Shown here in pieces: positions 36,766 through 46,985 of a stretch of DNA of 64,000 nucleotides; within the stretch, counting starts at the first letter, position 1; the number at the start of each line of letters is the position of its first letter. This stretch comes from Erwinia amylovora (GTDB taxonomy: Bacteria; Pseudomonadota; Gammaproteobacteria; Enterobacterales; Enterobacteriaceae). The notes under the pieces are model-generated. The model was given only the letters and a program-made list of their open reading frames with translations. It had not been told where the DNA came from and did no database searches. The position numbers and the translations under genes are program-made. The DNA is taken from positions 62,001 to 126,000 of the forward strand of contig NZ_CP066796.1 in assembly GCF_017161565.1 (NCBI RefSeq), given 5' to 3'.

Positions 36766-37745
36766 TTAACCGGCGAAATCTATCCAACTTGCGCCCGCAT
36801 TCGCCGATGCAACGCAGCGTTCCACCCACTGTATGTCTGCCACGCCGGCGTGGACGTCCGGTTACCGGAATCCGGCCAGCAGCATGATCGCCGCGATCGG
36901 TGGCATCTGTAGCGATGGCAAAACGGTGATACCAATTTGCCCAAGCTTCAAACAGCCCCTCCGGGTGACCCCCGCCGATGCGATCTTCTTCCCGCACATG
37001 CGGGGCCAGATAGCTCATGCCGCGTTCGGAGATCCGCCCGGCTCCTCGTGGATTTCATAGCGCAGCTGGTTTGGCTGTTCGTCCCCCTATTCGAGGCTGG
37101 CTTCAGAACCGATTACCCGGATCTTCTGACCGTGCACCGATCTGCTGTTTACCGCTGAACACCACAGCGATCCCACCGCGTCGTCATCGTACTCCATCTG
37201 CACAAAAGCCTTGTCCCCGAGCGGCGCCCGGGATCTCACCAAACTCTGGCGTGAACACGTCAGGCGCTTAATTTCCCGCTTTGGCTGCATGGTTTGCGCC
37301 AGAAACAGCGGATCGCCTGATCGCCCGGCGCATGATCCGGCGCGACAAAATTCGGGTCGACGCGCCAGCGCGTGCCGGGGTGAGTCAGCTCAGCCGCCTG
37401 GTTATGAAACCGTGCGAAAACGACATATTGACGATACGGATCGCGCCCGGCAGCCCTTCGGCGATCATACTGCGCGCCTGCTGGATCAGCGGGTAACCGG
37501 CATAACCGTAAGTTATTCCCATGATTGTCTTCCGCTTTTTGCTCTAATCTGCCAGCTCTTTCGCCTCCGCGCTGCTGAAGCACAGCGGTTTTTCGCATAT
37601 TACATGCAGGCCGCACTCCGGCGCTGCTTTGCAGACAGCAAAATGGCGATTGTTTGGCGTGGTTCGATCCCGCGCTGATGCCGTCATCAGCTTCCCCCTC
37701 CTCGCGAAACGGCGCCTGTTTAACCCGCTCAACCGGGTCCGCATG
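36766..37745 (-). pseudogene. Gfo/Idh/MocA-family oxidoreductase, decayed
   Basis: Read on the reverse strand in several frames, fragments of one NAD(P)-dependent sugar/inositol-type dehydrogenase appear in the right order: TPNNRHFAVCKA and GLHVICEKPLCFSSAEAKEL (Rossmann part with the EKP motif), then a stop; GITYGYAGYPLIQQARSMIAEG; TRWRVDPNFVAPDHAPGDQ; DKAFVQMEYDDDAVGSLW with HGQKIRVIGSEASLEW, then a stop; GGGHPEGLFEAWANWYHRFA; and WVERCVASANAGASWIDF before the final TAA at 36766. At least four frameshifts or stops separate them, and the first part of the Rossmann domain is missing. The gene is inactive. Confidence 0.8.
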
Positions 37746-37860
37746 TCAGAGCTTTGCGACAGGTCGCTGACTGTGGGGTTACCTCTGAGAAGTTAAGGCG
37801 CACAAATATGAGACAGTTTGTCTAATAAAGTTGATTTTGTGATTAAATAAATTAATATAA

Positions 37861-39396
<1,536 letters not shown>

Positions 39397-39405
39397 AGCA
39401 GCAAA

Positions 39406-39434
39406 AAAACGGTGGATGACATGGCCACCGTTTT
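39406..39434 (+). terminator. Hairpin terminator between prtA and inh
   Basis: Perfect 10-bp stem AAAACGGTGG / CCACCGTTTT with a 9-base loop, 9 bases after the prtA stop and 13 bases before the inh ATG. It should end most prtA transcripts and leave inh-prtDEF at a lower level by read-through. Confidence 0.75.
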
Positions 39435-39447
39435 AAACAGGTTATCT

Positions 39448-39816
39448 ATGCGAACATCTCTTTTTGTTGTCATATCACTATTTTTTTCAGGAGTCTCTAT
39501 GGCGAGCAGTCTGGTCTTACCTTCCGCCGCATCACTGTCTGGTCAGTGGACGGTGGTTGATAAATCAAGCTCATGCGATGTTCAACTCACAGCGGAACGC
39601 TTTGAGGCAGCAAACGGCTATAAGTTGAGTATCTCACCCGGCTGTGACCCTTCGGTGCTGCCGGAAACCCCTGAAGCATGGCGTCCGGCACCAGACGGCA
39701 TTGCGTTATTAAACGGCGATGGCCTTACCGTGCTGTTTTTCTCTCGTGAAGGGGAACATTACCGCAGTCAAATCTGGCAGCAAACCGGGAAAATACTGAA
39801 GAAAAGCAAAAATTGA
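39448..39816 (+). CDS. inh: Inh, periplasmic serralysin inhibitor
   Basis: Small exported inhibitor (I38 family) that protects the producer from its own metalloprotease. It has 122 residues from the ATG at 39448; the frame is open 12 codons upstream, through the terminator. A signal peptide (FVVISLFFSGVSMA/SSLVLP) precedes the lipocalin-like beta-barrel. Two cysteines (SSCDV and PGCDP) can form the conserved disulfide, and the mature N-terminal Ser-rich end fits the inhibitor strand that enters the protease active site. It lies between prtA and prtD, as in other serralysin clusters. Confidence 0.88.
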   Translation: MRTSLFVVISLFFSGVSMASSLVLPSAASLSGQWTVVDKSSSCDVQLTAERFEAANGYKLSISPGCDPSVLPETPEAWRPAPDGIALLNGDGLTVLFFSREGEHYRSQIWQQTGKILKKSKN

Positions 39817-39867
39817 TCCCCCGTTTTCTGCCGTTATCCATTCGACACCATGCTATAAGGGGAGAGG

Positions 39868-41634
39868 GTGAACCAGTTTATACCGCGCAACGAAATTGCG
39901 GATGTTTTACGCACACACAGCAAAGTTTTCCGGGACGTTGGCATTTTTACCGCATTTATTAATTTACTCATGTTGGTGCCGTCCGTTTATATGCTTCAGG
40001 TTTATGACCGGGTGCTGCCTTCACGCAATGAAATCACGCTGCTGATGCTGACGCTAATTATGCTGGGCCTGTTCGGTATGATGTCGTTGCTGGAGTATGT
40101 GCGCAGCATGGTGGTGATCCGTATCGGCAGCCAGCTGGATATGCGCCTCAATACGCGGGTCTATACCGCGGCCTACGAGGCGAATCTAAAAAACGGCTCT
40201 TCTGACGCCGGTCAGTTGTTGAACGATTTAACCATTCTGCGGCAATTTCTCACCGGCAACGCGCTGTTTGCTTTCTTCGACGCCCCCTGGTTTCCAATCT
40301 ATCTGCTGATGATCTTCCTGTTTAATCCGTGGCTGGGGCTGTTTGCTTTGGTGGGGGCATTGTTGCTGATTGCGTTGGCGATCATCAATGAAATAGCCTC
40401 GAAAAAGCCTTTAGCGGAGGCCAGTAAGCTGTCGATTTTGTCCGGTAATTCGGCCAGCACCAACTTGCGTAATGCCGAAGTGATCGAGGCGTTGGGCATG
40501 TTGCCGAACCTGAAACGCCGGTGGTTTAGTCTGCATCAGCGGTTTTTAAACAGCCAGCGCATCGCCAGCGAACGGGCGGCGCGGGTGACGTCGGTCACCC
40601 GGTTTGTGCGCATGTCGCTACAATCTTTGGTACTCGGATTGGGAGGCTGGTTGGCTATCGACGGGCACATGACGCCCGGCATGATGATCGCCGGTTCCAT
40701 TCTGATGGGGCGAGCGCTGGCACCAATTGAGCAGGTGATCACCGTGTGGAAGAGCTACAGCGCCGCCAGGCATTCTTATGGTCGCCTGGTGCAATTGCTG
40801 GATACGCACCCGCAACGCGGCACCGGCATGTCTTTGCCGCGCCCTGAAGGGGTGATTTCGGTGGAGGGCATTACCGCTACGCCGCCCGGATCTGCAGGCG
40901 ATGCGGTGTTGCACAACGTGAGCTTTGCCATTCAGCCCGGCGAAGTATTGGGGATTATCGGCCCGAGCGCCTCCGGCAAATCGACGCTGGCACGCTTGCT
41001 GGTCGGCATCTGGCCGGTAAGCGAGGGCATCGTGCGGTTGGACAACGCCGACATCTATCAGTGGAACAAGGACGAGCTGGGGCCGTACATCGGCTACCTG
41101 CCGCAGGATATCGAGCTATTTGCCGGCACCATCGCCGAAAACATCGCCCGTTTCAACGAGATCGATTCTGAAAAGGTGATCGAGGCTGCCAGGCTGGCTG
41201 GCGTGCATGAAATGATCCTACGTTTTCCCAAAGGTTACGATTCGGTGCTGGGCAACGGCGGTGCCGGCCTGTCCGGTGGGCAGAAACAGCGCATCGGTCT
41301 GGCGCGGGCGTTGTATGGCGATCCTTCGCTGGTCATTCTGGATGAGCCTAACGCCAACCTGGATGACGCCGGCGAGAAGGCATTGAATCAGGCCATTTTG
41401 TTCCTCAAGCAGCGCAATAAAACGGTGATCCTGATCACCCATCGAACCCACTTGCTGTCGATGACCACCAGGCTGCTGCTGCTGGTTAACGGGAACGTTA
41501 ATGCGTTTGGCCCAACGCAGCAGGTGCTGCAGGCGTTGGCGAAGGCGAAAAAAGCGCCGGTGCCACCGCAGGCGATGCGAGCGGTGAACGCCGGGTCGGA
41601 TGAAGGCGCTATGCCTCAAACTCAAATTAATTAA
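39868..41634 (+). CDS. prtD: PrtD, type I secretion ABC transporter
   Basis: Inner-membrane ATPase that recognises the C-terminal signal of PrtA and drives export without a periplasmic intermediate. It has 588 residues starting at GTG after AAGGGGAGAG. The N-terminal membrane domain has about six helices. The nucleotide domain carries Walker [10 protein letters not shown] at 365-373, the signature LSGGQKQR from residue 468, and Walker [14 protein letters not shown]. It belongs to the AprD/PrtD/HasD subfamily without a C39 domain. It is followed 54 bases later by prtE. Leucine codon use (many TTG) looks different from neighbouring chromosomal genes. Confidence 0.94.
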   Translation: MNQFIPRNEIADVLRTHSKVFRDVGIFTAFINLLMLVPSVYMLQVYDRVLPSRNEITLLMLTLIMLGLFGMMSLLEYVRSMVVIRIGSQLDMRLNTRVYTAAYEANLKNGSSDAGQLLNDLTILRQFLTGNALFAFFDAPWFPIYLLMIFLFNPWLGLFALVGALLLIALAIINEIASKKPLAEASKLSILSGNSASTNLRNAEVIEALGMLPNLKRRWFSLHQRFLNSQRIASERAARVTSVTRFVRMSLQSLVLGLGGWLAIDGHMTPGMMIAGSILMGRALAPIEQVITVWKSYSAARHSYGRLVQLLDTHPQRGTGMSLPRPEGVISVEGITATPPGSAGDAVLHNVSFAIQPGEVLGIIGPSASGKSTLARLLVGIWPVSEGIVRLDNADIYQWNKDELGPYIGYLPQDIELFAGTIAENIARFNEIDSEKVIEAARLAGVHEMILRFPKGYDSVLGNGGAGLSGGQKQRIGLARALYGDPSLVILDEPNANLDDAGEKALNQAILFLKQRNKTVILITHRTHLLSMTTRLLLLVNGNVNAFGPTQQVLQALAKAKKAPVPPQAMRAVNAGSDEGAMPQTQIN

Positions 41635-41688
41635 GCCGTGAACTTGCCAGTCGGCATTTTCACGCCGCCTGCAGTCAAAGGAATGGGT

Positions 41689-43020
41689 ATGTCTACGCAT
41701 ATTGACGAGTCGCAGGACTCGTATTCAGCACAGATCCCGCAGGATGAGCGCCGCTATACCCGCATGGGCTGGTTGGCGCTGGGGGTGGGATTGTTCGGCT
41801 TTTTAGCCTGGGCGGCGTTTGCGCCGCTGGACAAAGGGGTCGCGTCACCGGGAACGGTGACCGTGTCCGGCAACAGTAAAACGGTGCAGGCCCCGGCCAG
41901 CGGCATCATCAACAATATCGCGGTCAAAGAGGGTGACAAGGTGAAAGCCGGCGCGATTCTGGTGCAGTTGAGCCAGGTGCAGGCACAGGCACAGGTCGAT
42001 TCGCTGCGCGATCGCTATTACACCACGCTGGCAACCGAAGGGCGCTTGCTTGCCGAGCGAGATGGCCTGAACCAGGTCACTTTCTCCCCCATTTTCGCCC
42101 AGGTCAAAGATCAGCCGCGCGTAGTGGAGATCATCGCGCTGCAAACGCAGCTGTTCGCTTCCCGCCGTCAAGGATTGCAAAGTGAAATTGACGGTTATAA
42201 GCAGTCGATGGATGGAATGCGTTTTCAGCTGAAAGGCCTGCAGGACTCGCGCGCCAACAAGCAGATTCAGCTCTCCAGCTTGCGCGAGCAGATGAACAGC
42301 ATGAAACAGCTGGCGGCAGACGGTTATCTGCCGCGCAATCGCTATCTGGACGTTCAGCGCCAGTTCGCCGAGGTGAGCAGCAGCAGCAATGAAACGGCTG
42401 GGCGGATTGGCCAACTGCAAAAGCAGCTGCAGGAATCTCAGCAGCGTATCGATCAGCGCTTCGCTGACTATCAGCGCGAGGTCAGAACGCAGCTGGCGCA
42501 AACCCAAATGGACATCAGCGAGTTTCGCAACAAGCTGCAAATGGCTGATTTCGACCTGGGCAACACCGCCATCACCTCACCGGTGGACGGTACCGTGGTC
42601 GGATTGAATATCTTCACTCAGGGGGGCGTTGTGGGAGCGGGTGACCACCTGATGGACGTTGTACCCAGCCAGGCGGCGCTGGTGGTGGATTCTCACCTGA
42701 AAGTTGACCTGATCGACAAGGTGTACCAAGGACTGCCGGTCGATCTGATGTTTACCGCCTTCAACCAAAATAAAACCCCGAAAATTCCGGGAACGGTCAC
42801 GTTGGTTTCCGCCGACCGTCTGGTCGATAAAACCAGCGGTGAACCTTACTACCGGATGCAGGTCACGGTCTCTCCAGAGGGCATGGCCATGCTCAGTGGC
42901 GAGGACATCAAGCCGGGGATGCCGGTGGAAGTGTTCGTGAAAACGGGGTCGCGCTCGCTACTGAGCTATCTGTTTAAACCTATTTTGGATCGCGCTCATA
43001 CTTCATTGACCGAGGAATAA
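41689..43020 (+). CDS. prtE: PrtE, type I secretion membrane fusion protein
   Basis: Periplasmic adaptor linking PrtD to PrtF, 443 residues. The start ATG at 41689 has AAGGA about 10 bases upstream; a GTG at 41638 is less likely. A cytoplasmic N-tail precedes one membrane helix (MGWLALGVGLFGFLAWAAFAPL). The split lipoyl domain follows (SPGTVTVSGNSKTVQAPASGIINNI and ITSPVDGTVVGLNIFTQGG), with a long coiled-coil between about residues 100 and 290. The family C-terminal motif GMPVEVFVKTGSRSLLSYL is present. It ends 2 bases before prtF. Confidence 0.94.
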   Translation: MSTHIDESQDSYSAQIPQDERRYTRMGWLALGVGLFGFLAWAAFAPLDKGVASPGTVTVSGNSKTVQAPASGIINNIAVKEGDKVKAGAILVQLSQVQAQAQVDSLRDRYYTTLATEGRLLAERDGLNQVTFSPIFAQVKDQPRVVEIIALQTQLFASRRQGLQSEIDGYKQSMDGMRFQLKGLQDSRANKQIQLSSLREQMNSMKQLAADGYLPRNRYLDVQRQFAEVSSSSNETAGRIGQLQKQLQESQQRIDQRFADYQREVRTQLAQTQMDISEFRNKLQMADFDLGNTAITSPVDGTVVGLNIFTQGGVVGAGDHLMDVVPSQAALVVDSHLKVDLIDKVYQGLPVDLMFTAFNQNKTPKIPGTVTLVSADRLVDKTSGEPYYRMQVTVSPEGMAMLSGEDIKPGMPVEVFVKTGSRSLLSYLFKPILDRAHTSLTEE

Positions 43021-43022
43021 TT

Positions 43023-44411
43023 TTGATTCAGTTAAAACGACAGGCTGCCGGTCTCGTTGTCGGCACCCTTTTGTTTGCGATGTCGGCACCGGTTTATGCG
43101 CTAGGTATTTTAGACGCCTATTCGCTGGCATTAGAAAAGGACCCGACTTTCCGGGCGGCGATAAAAGAGAAAGAAGCGGGAGATGAAAACGAAAATATCG
43201 GCAGGGCGGGGCTGCTGCCGAAGATATCGCTTAATTACCAGAACTCACCGCGCAACTGGCAAACGCAGAAATACCCGCAAAGCGACTTCTTAGGCAACGT
43301 GTCGGAAGCGACGCGACGCCAGCAGTACCGCAGCTATTCCAGTTCGGTCACGCTGACGCAGCCGCTGTTCGATTACGAGGCCTATGCACGTTATAAGGGC
43401 GGCGTGGCACAGGCGATGATGTCGGACGAGCGTTACCGCGGCAAGCTGCTCGACCTGGCGGTAAGGGTGAGCAGCGCTTACATCGAAGTGGCCGATGCCA
43501 AAGATCAAATCGCCCTGGCCGAAGCGCAAAAGGCGGCTTATAAAGAGCAACTCACGTTGAACGATCGCCTGCTTAGTGCGGGCGAGGGAACCCTTACCGA
43601 CGTTGCGGAAACTCAGGCGCGCTACAGCCTGGCCGAAGCGCAAGCGATCGAAGCGCACGACGCGCTGGATGCCGCGCAGCGCGAACTTGAAGCGATCATC
43701 GGCGTGCCGTTGAACCAGTTGGATGAACTGCAGGTGTTGCGGCCTGGCAAGTTCCGGGTGGCACCGCTGATTCCGGCCAAATTTGAAGAGTGGCAAAAGA
43801 TCGCGCTGGAAAACAATCCGGCATTGTCGGCCTCGCGCCACGGCGTTGATGCGGCGAAATACGAGGTGGAGAGCAACCGTGCCGACTTTATGCCGAACGT
43901 GCAACTTTATGCTTCGCATTCGGAAAATGACTCCAGCAGCGACAACACGGTTAACCAGAAATATCGCACCGACAGCATCGGCGTACAGGTCAGCATGCCG
44001 ATTTATTCCGGTGGCGGTGTTGCGGCATCAACCCGGCAGGCGGTGGCGCGCTATGGTCAGGCGATGGCAGAAATGGATATGCAGGTTGGCACAACGCTGA
44101 ACGATCTGCGCAAACAGTTCAACCTGTGTAACAGCAGTCGCGTCAAACTGACGGCCTACGAGCTGGCGGTGAAGTCGGCGACAACTCAGGTCACGGCGAC
44201 CCGGCAGAGCGTGCTGGCGGGGCAGCGCGTCAACGTCGATGTGCTTAACGCGGAACAGCAGCTCTACAGCGCCCGGCGCGATCTGGCCTCCGCCAAATAC
44301 ACCTACATCAAATCCTGGATCACCCTGTTGAGCGATTCCGGCACCCTGGACGAAAAAGATGTTCAACGTGTGGCGCAGTATTTTGCCTACGGTCGCCCTG
44401 ATCCTCACTGA
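43023..44411 (+). CDS. prtF: PrtF, TolC-like outer-membrane channel
   Basis: Outer-membrane exit duct of the protease secretion machine, 462 residues. It begins with TTG at the right distance from a GAGG site. The signal peptide (LVVGTLLFAMSAPVYA/LGIL) is typical. Two OEP repeats with long amphipathic helices follow (AYSLALEKDPTFRAA near the start; SVLAGQRVNVDVLNAEQQLYSARRDLA late), as in TolC/AprF/HasF. It is the last gene of the cluster, 2 bases behind prtE. No convincing terminator was identified in the 120 bases that follow. Confidence 0.93.
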   Translation: MIQLKRQAAGLVVGTLLFAMSAPVYALGILDAYSLALEKDPTFRAAIKEKEAGDENENIGRAGLLPKISLNYQNSPRNWQTQKYPQSDFLGNVSEATRRQQYRSYSSSVTLTQPLFDYEAYARYKGGVAQAMMSDERYRGKLLDLAVRVSSAYIEVADAKDQIALAEAQKAAYKEQLTLNDRLLSAGEGTLTDVAETQARYSLAEAQAIEAHDALDAAQRELEAIIGVPLNQLDELQVLRPGKFRVAPLIPAKFEEWQKIALENNPALSASRHGVDAAKYEVESNRADFMPNVQLYASHSENDSSSDNTVNQKYRTDSIGVQVSMPIYSGGGVAASTRQAVARYGQAMAEMDMQVGTTLNDLRKQFNLCNSSRVKLTAYELAVKSATTQVTATRQSVLAGQRVNVDVLNAEQQLYSARRDLASAKYTYIKSWITLLSDSGTLDEKDVQRVAQYFAYGRPDPH

Positions 44412-44534
44412 GTTAAGGATGGCGTCTGGAGGAAGACGGCGCGGAAATGACCAGCACCGGGTACCGCCAACGGCGACGCGCAGGCGGCAGGAGGGATAAG
44501 GTGATCTTCGATGCTGCCTGCATTTTGCCTGACG

Positions 44535-44756
44535 TTAGCCCGCAACCTGTTTAACCAGCTCGGCGGTCATATGCACGCCGTTCTTGGTATTGGCTTCGGT
44601 GATTTTATAAGAGGCCCCGGCCTGCTGCGCCTGGGTGGCAATTTTCGCTTCAGCGCTGTCCAGAGTCGTACCGGTTGCGGTAACGCTCTGAGCTACACCG
44701 GCGAAAGAAACGGTAGAAAGCACGATAATTACCGCAAATTTTTTGATGTATTTCAT
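44535..44756 (-). CDS. DUF1471 (YdgH/BhsA/McbA) periplasmic protein
   Basis: Small exported protein of the enterobacterial DUF1471 family (BhsA, McbA, YhcN, YjfY and others), which respond to stress and affect biofilm or envelope properties. It has 73 residues: signal peptide (KKFAVIIVLSTVSFAGVAQS), then one domain with the typical ATGTTLDSAEAKIATQAQQAGASYKITEA pattern. Members are numerous and I cannot assign an orthologue. It is a single-gene unit on the reverse strand, convergent with prtF. Confidence 0.85.
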   Translation of the reverse strand: MKYIKKFAVIIVLSTVSFAGVAQSVTATGTTLDSAEAKIATQAQQAGASYKITEANTKNGVHMTAELVKQVAG

Positions 44757-44932
44757 GGGGTCGTTCCTTAATCAGTCGTGTTATTTAAAGGCTTTTTGCC
44801 TCGTTAAAATAATAATACGCCTGTTAATGGAACAGGAATAGCGGAGTGATTTGTCCTACTATGTCAAATAAATTGATCAAGTAAGAGGGTTAGCCGTTCT
44901 TCCGGTAACTCATGTTTGGCACGGTCTGGCGA

Positions 44933-45844
44933 TCAGCGTTGCAGCGCATTGAGAAAGTGTTGTTTTACCCGTTGTGACTCCACCATCAGGCAAAGCTTCT
45001 TGACTAGTCTGGTGGAAAACGGGTTCTGACGCGATGCCGGGTGGCGCAAGGTTTGACCCCGGCTGATGCCATCGGTGACAACGTGCACCAGAGATTCGCT
45101 GACGCTAAACCACTCAGGATGATTTAGCCAGGCAATGGTGAGCGTATCGTGCAGCGCAATGGCTGCAATGCCATCATTTTCACAGTTATATTGCAGATAG
45201 CGCCGCGAGATGGCTTCCAGAACGGGCTGATTAAGGGCGCGTATCTCATCCCCATGCACCAGCACCTGAAGGGTGACATCCAGCGGTATCATTACCACCG
45301 GCAGCGTTGAGTTGAGCACCTGGTCCGCAGCGTGCGGGTCTCTCCACGTATTCCACTCGGCAAATGGGGTGATATTACCGCCGTGCCCGTGAGTGCCAAA
45401 AGCCCCGCCCATCATCACCAGCTGCTTGATCTGCGGCACGATATCCGGTGCCTGATTGATCGCCAGAGCGATATTGGTCAACGGGCCAACGGCCACCAGG
45501 GTCAGCGCGTCCGGGTTGTTACGCACGCTGTTGATGATGAAATCAACGGCATTGCCTGCCGCGCCATTCCACGGATTATCAAACACGTCGCCAAAGCCAT
45601 CCTCACCGTGAATGGCGCAGGCGGGTGGGGTGGGTGGATGAACCAGCGGCCGTGAACAGCCGCGATAGACGGGTACATTCAGGCCGATTTTATGGCTGCA
45701 CAGGCGCGCGTTGCTGACCGCCTGGGCAACCGGTACGTTACCAAATACCGTAGTGATGCCGATGATGTCGACGCTCTGCGCCGCATAAGTGAGAGCAAAA
45801 GCGTCGTCGACGCCGATATCCGTATCGAAGATAATTTTCTGCAT
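44933..45844 (-). CDS. Nucleoside hydrolase (IunH/Rih family)
   Basis: Cytoplasmic enzyme that splits ribonucleosides into base and ribose for salvage. It has 303 residues. The calcium and ribose-binding N-terminus FDTDIGVDDAFAL is the family signature, with Asp7, Asp9 and Asp14. VAVGPLTNIALA, MMGGAFGTHGHGGNITPFAEWN (variant of the AEFN motif), DP.AA and the late HDTLTIAW are all present. Specificity (pyrimidine RihA/B or broad RihC) cannot be set from sequence alone. It lies 48 bases downstream of the SRPBCC-like gene on the same strand and may be cotranscribed. Confidence 0.88.
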   Translation of the reverse strand: MQKIIFDTDIGVDDAFALTYAAQSVDIIGITTVFGNVPVAQAVSNARLCSHKIGLNVPVYRGCSRPLVHPPTPPACAIHGEDGFGDVFDNPWNGAAGNAVDFIINSVRNNPDALTLVAVGPLTNIALAINQAPDIVPQIKQLVMMGGAFGTHGHGGNITPFAEWNTWRDPHAADQVLNSTLPVVMIPLDVTLQVLVHGDEIRALNQPVLEAISRRYLQYNCENDGIAAIALHDTLTIAWLNHPEWFSVSESLVHVVTDGISRGQTLRHPASRQNPFSTRLVKKLCLMVESQRVKQHFLNALQR

Positions 45845-45892
45845 CGGGGATCCTTTCCATTGTCAGGCGCACGTTCATCCCTGGCCTGGCTG

Positions 45893-46288
45893 TCAGGTGG
45901 TCAGCAGGTTATGCAGCGCCTGCAAATCGCGTTGTACCGATTCGAGCTGTTGAGCAAATTTTTCATCCGACAGCAGGGGTTGACGAAAGACGGTGATCAG
46001 CACCTGAGCACCTTCTTCGTTGGCGACGACGCGCATCGGTATAAAAATTTCTTTGCTGAAACCGCTGTCAATATAGTGGTCCATGATGCAAAACGCGTTG
46101 TGTTCGGTGAAACGGGCTTTAACCGGGCCGTGCGGACCCAGCCCCTTCCAGCCGTTGCCTTCCTGCTCCAGCGGTCCCTGGCCAAGCTCAGAAGCCCATT
46201 TAGGGAAAAACGTCGGTTGCCAGATCGTCTCGTACAGATCGACCCAGTTGCGCTGAATAGCCAGACTAACGGTATGTGAGGACAGCAT
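45893..46288 (-). CDS. SRPBCC/polyketide-cyclase-like protein
   Basis: 131-residue cytoplasmic protein without signal peptide or membrane helix. The pattern (IQRNWVDLYETIWQPTFFPKWASELGQ, then HGPVKARFTEHNAFCIMDHYID) is that of the START/SRPBCC hydrophobic-pocket fold often annotated as polyketide cyclase-like. Substrate and role are unknown. It reads toward the nucleoside hydrolase, with a 48-base gap, which could be an operon. Confidence 0.65.
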   Translation of the reverse strand: MLSSHTVSLAIQRNWVDLYETIWQPTFFPKWASELGQGPLEQEGNGWKGLGPHGPVKARFTEHNAFCIMDHYIDSGFSKEIFIPMRVVANEEGAQVLITVFRQPLLSDEKFAQQLESVQRDLQALHNLLTT

Positions 46289-46895
46289 AAAACCTCCGAT
46301 CGGTAATGAATACCGGATTTAACCATTCTGATAAGGAGATGGGAAGGATGCTGTACCCATACTGTTAACTGGCTAGCGAAGTGCATAAATAGATTGTACC
46401 CACGTAATTTTCATCATCAAAAATTGATAATGACGAAGTCATATTGTAGCCATCCCGCATAACAGTGCCGTCACCTTTTTGAACCCGCCATTTGGCGTGC
46501 CGGGGGGCTGTCTGTTGCCCGGCGAAACGTTGTTCCGGGGCTTTATAGCCAAAGCATTATTGATCACCTGGCGGTGTGGCTGGTGACCGGCGCCGCCGCG
46601 TAGCGATAGAGTTGCTAAGCACTCAGCGCCATTAATCTGAAAGCGTCACCAGCGCTCCCCGGTGATCAAACGCGTTGCTGAAGAGGGTGCTAAGCTATTT
46701 CATGGTATTCAGCATGAGGATGGTTCAGCCTGTTCATCATCGGTAAACGGGATTAAGGGGAGCGGACTGGCTGAAATCTCGTCAACACTCCGCCATTTTT
46801 ATACTTTATTTACACCCCAGCCCGACATTTTTACATCAACTTTGCACGCCAACCGCAACACTATCCGCCATGTGAAACGCCTCTGGAGGTGTATT
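46289..46895. other. Intergenic region upstream of kdpF
   Basis: 607 bases between divergent genes. I see no gene except the kdp control region at about 46796-46895. Short protein-like frames in the middle (around 46560-46740) do not resemble anything I know. Confidence 0.5.
46798..46814 (+). promoter_or_regulatory. KdpE operator of the kdp operon
   Basis: TTTATACTTTATTTACA, 17 bases, differs at one position from the E. coli KdpE-binding site as I remember it (TTTATACTTTTTTTACA). It is followed, as in E. coli, by ACACCCC-type sequence and TTTGCACGC. It is about 80 bases upstream of the kdpF start. It implies turgor/K+-responsive control by KdpDE, although kdpE is not in this window. Confidence 0.7.
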
Positions 46896-46985
46896 GTGAG
46901 CATCACTGTGATGACCGGCATTGTGCTGGTGTTTATGCTGTTGGGTTATCTGATCTATGCCCTGATCAATGCGGAGACATTCTGA
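46896..46985 (+). CDS. kdpF: KdpF, small subunit of the Kdp K+ ATPase
   Basis: One-helix peptide that stabilises the KdpFABC complex. It has 29 residues starting with GTG 7 bases after GGAGGTG. Its helix and tail ([20 protein letters not shown]) match E. coli KdpF (GVLLVFLLLGYLVYALINAE). Its TGA overlaps the kdpA ATG by one base (TGATG), which indicates translational coupling. It is missed by length-filtered gene finding. Confidence 0.93.
   Translation: MSITVMTGIVLVFMLLGYLIYALINAETF

Noticed and set aside
41638..41688. GTG start for prtE 17 codons upstream
   Set aside because: No ribosome site, while the ATG at 41689 has AAGGA at a good distance and gives the usual cytoplasmic tail before the membrane helix.
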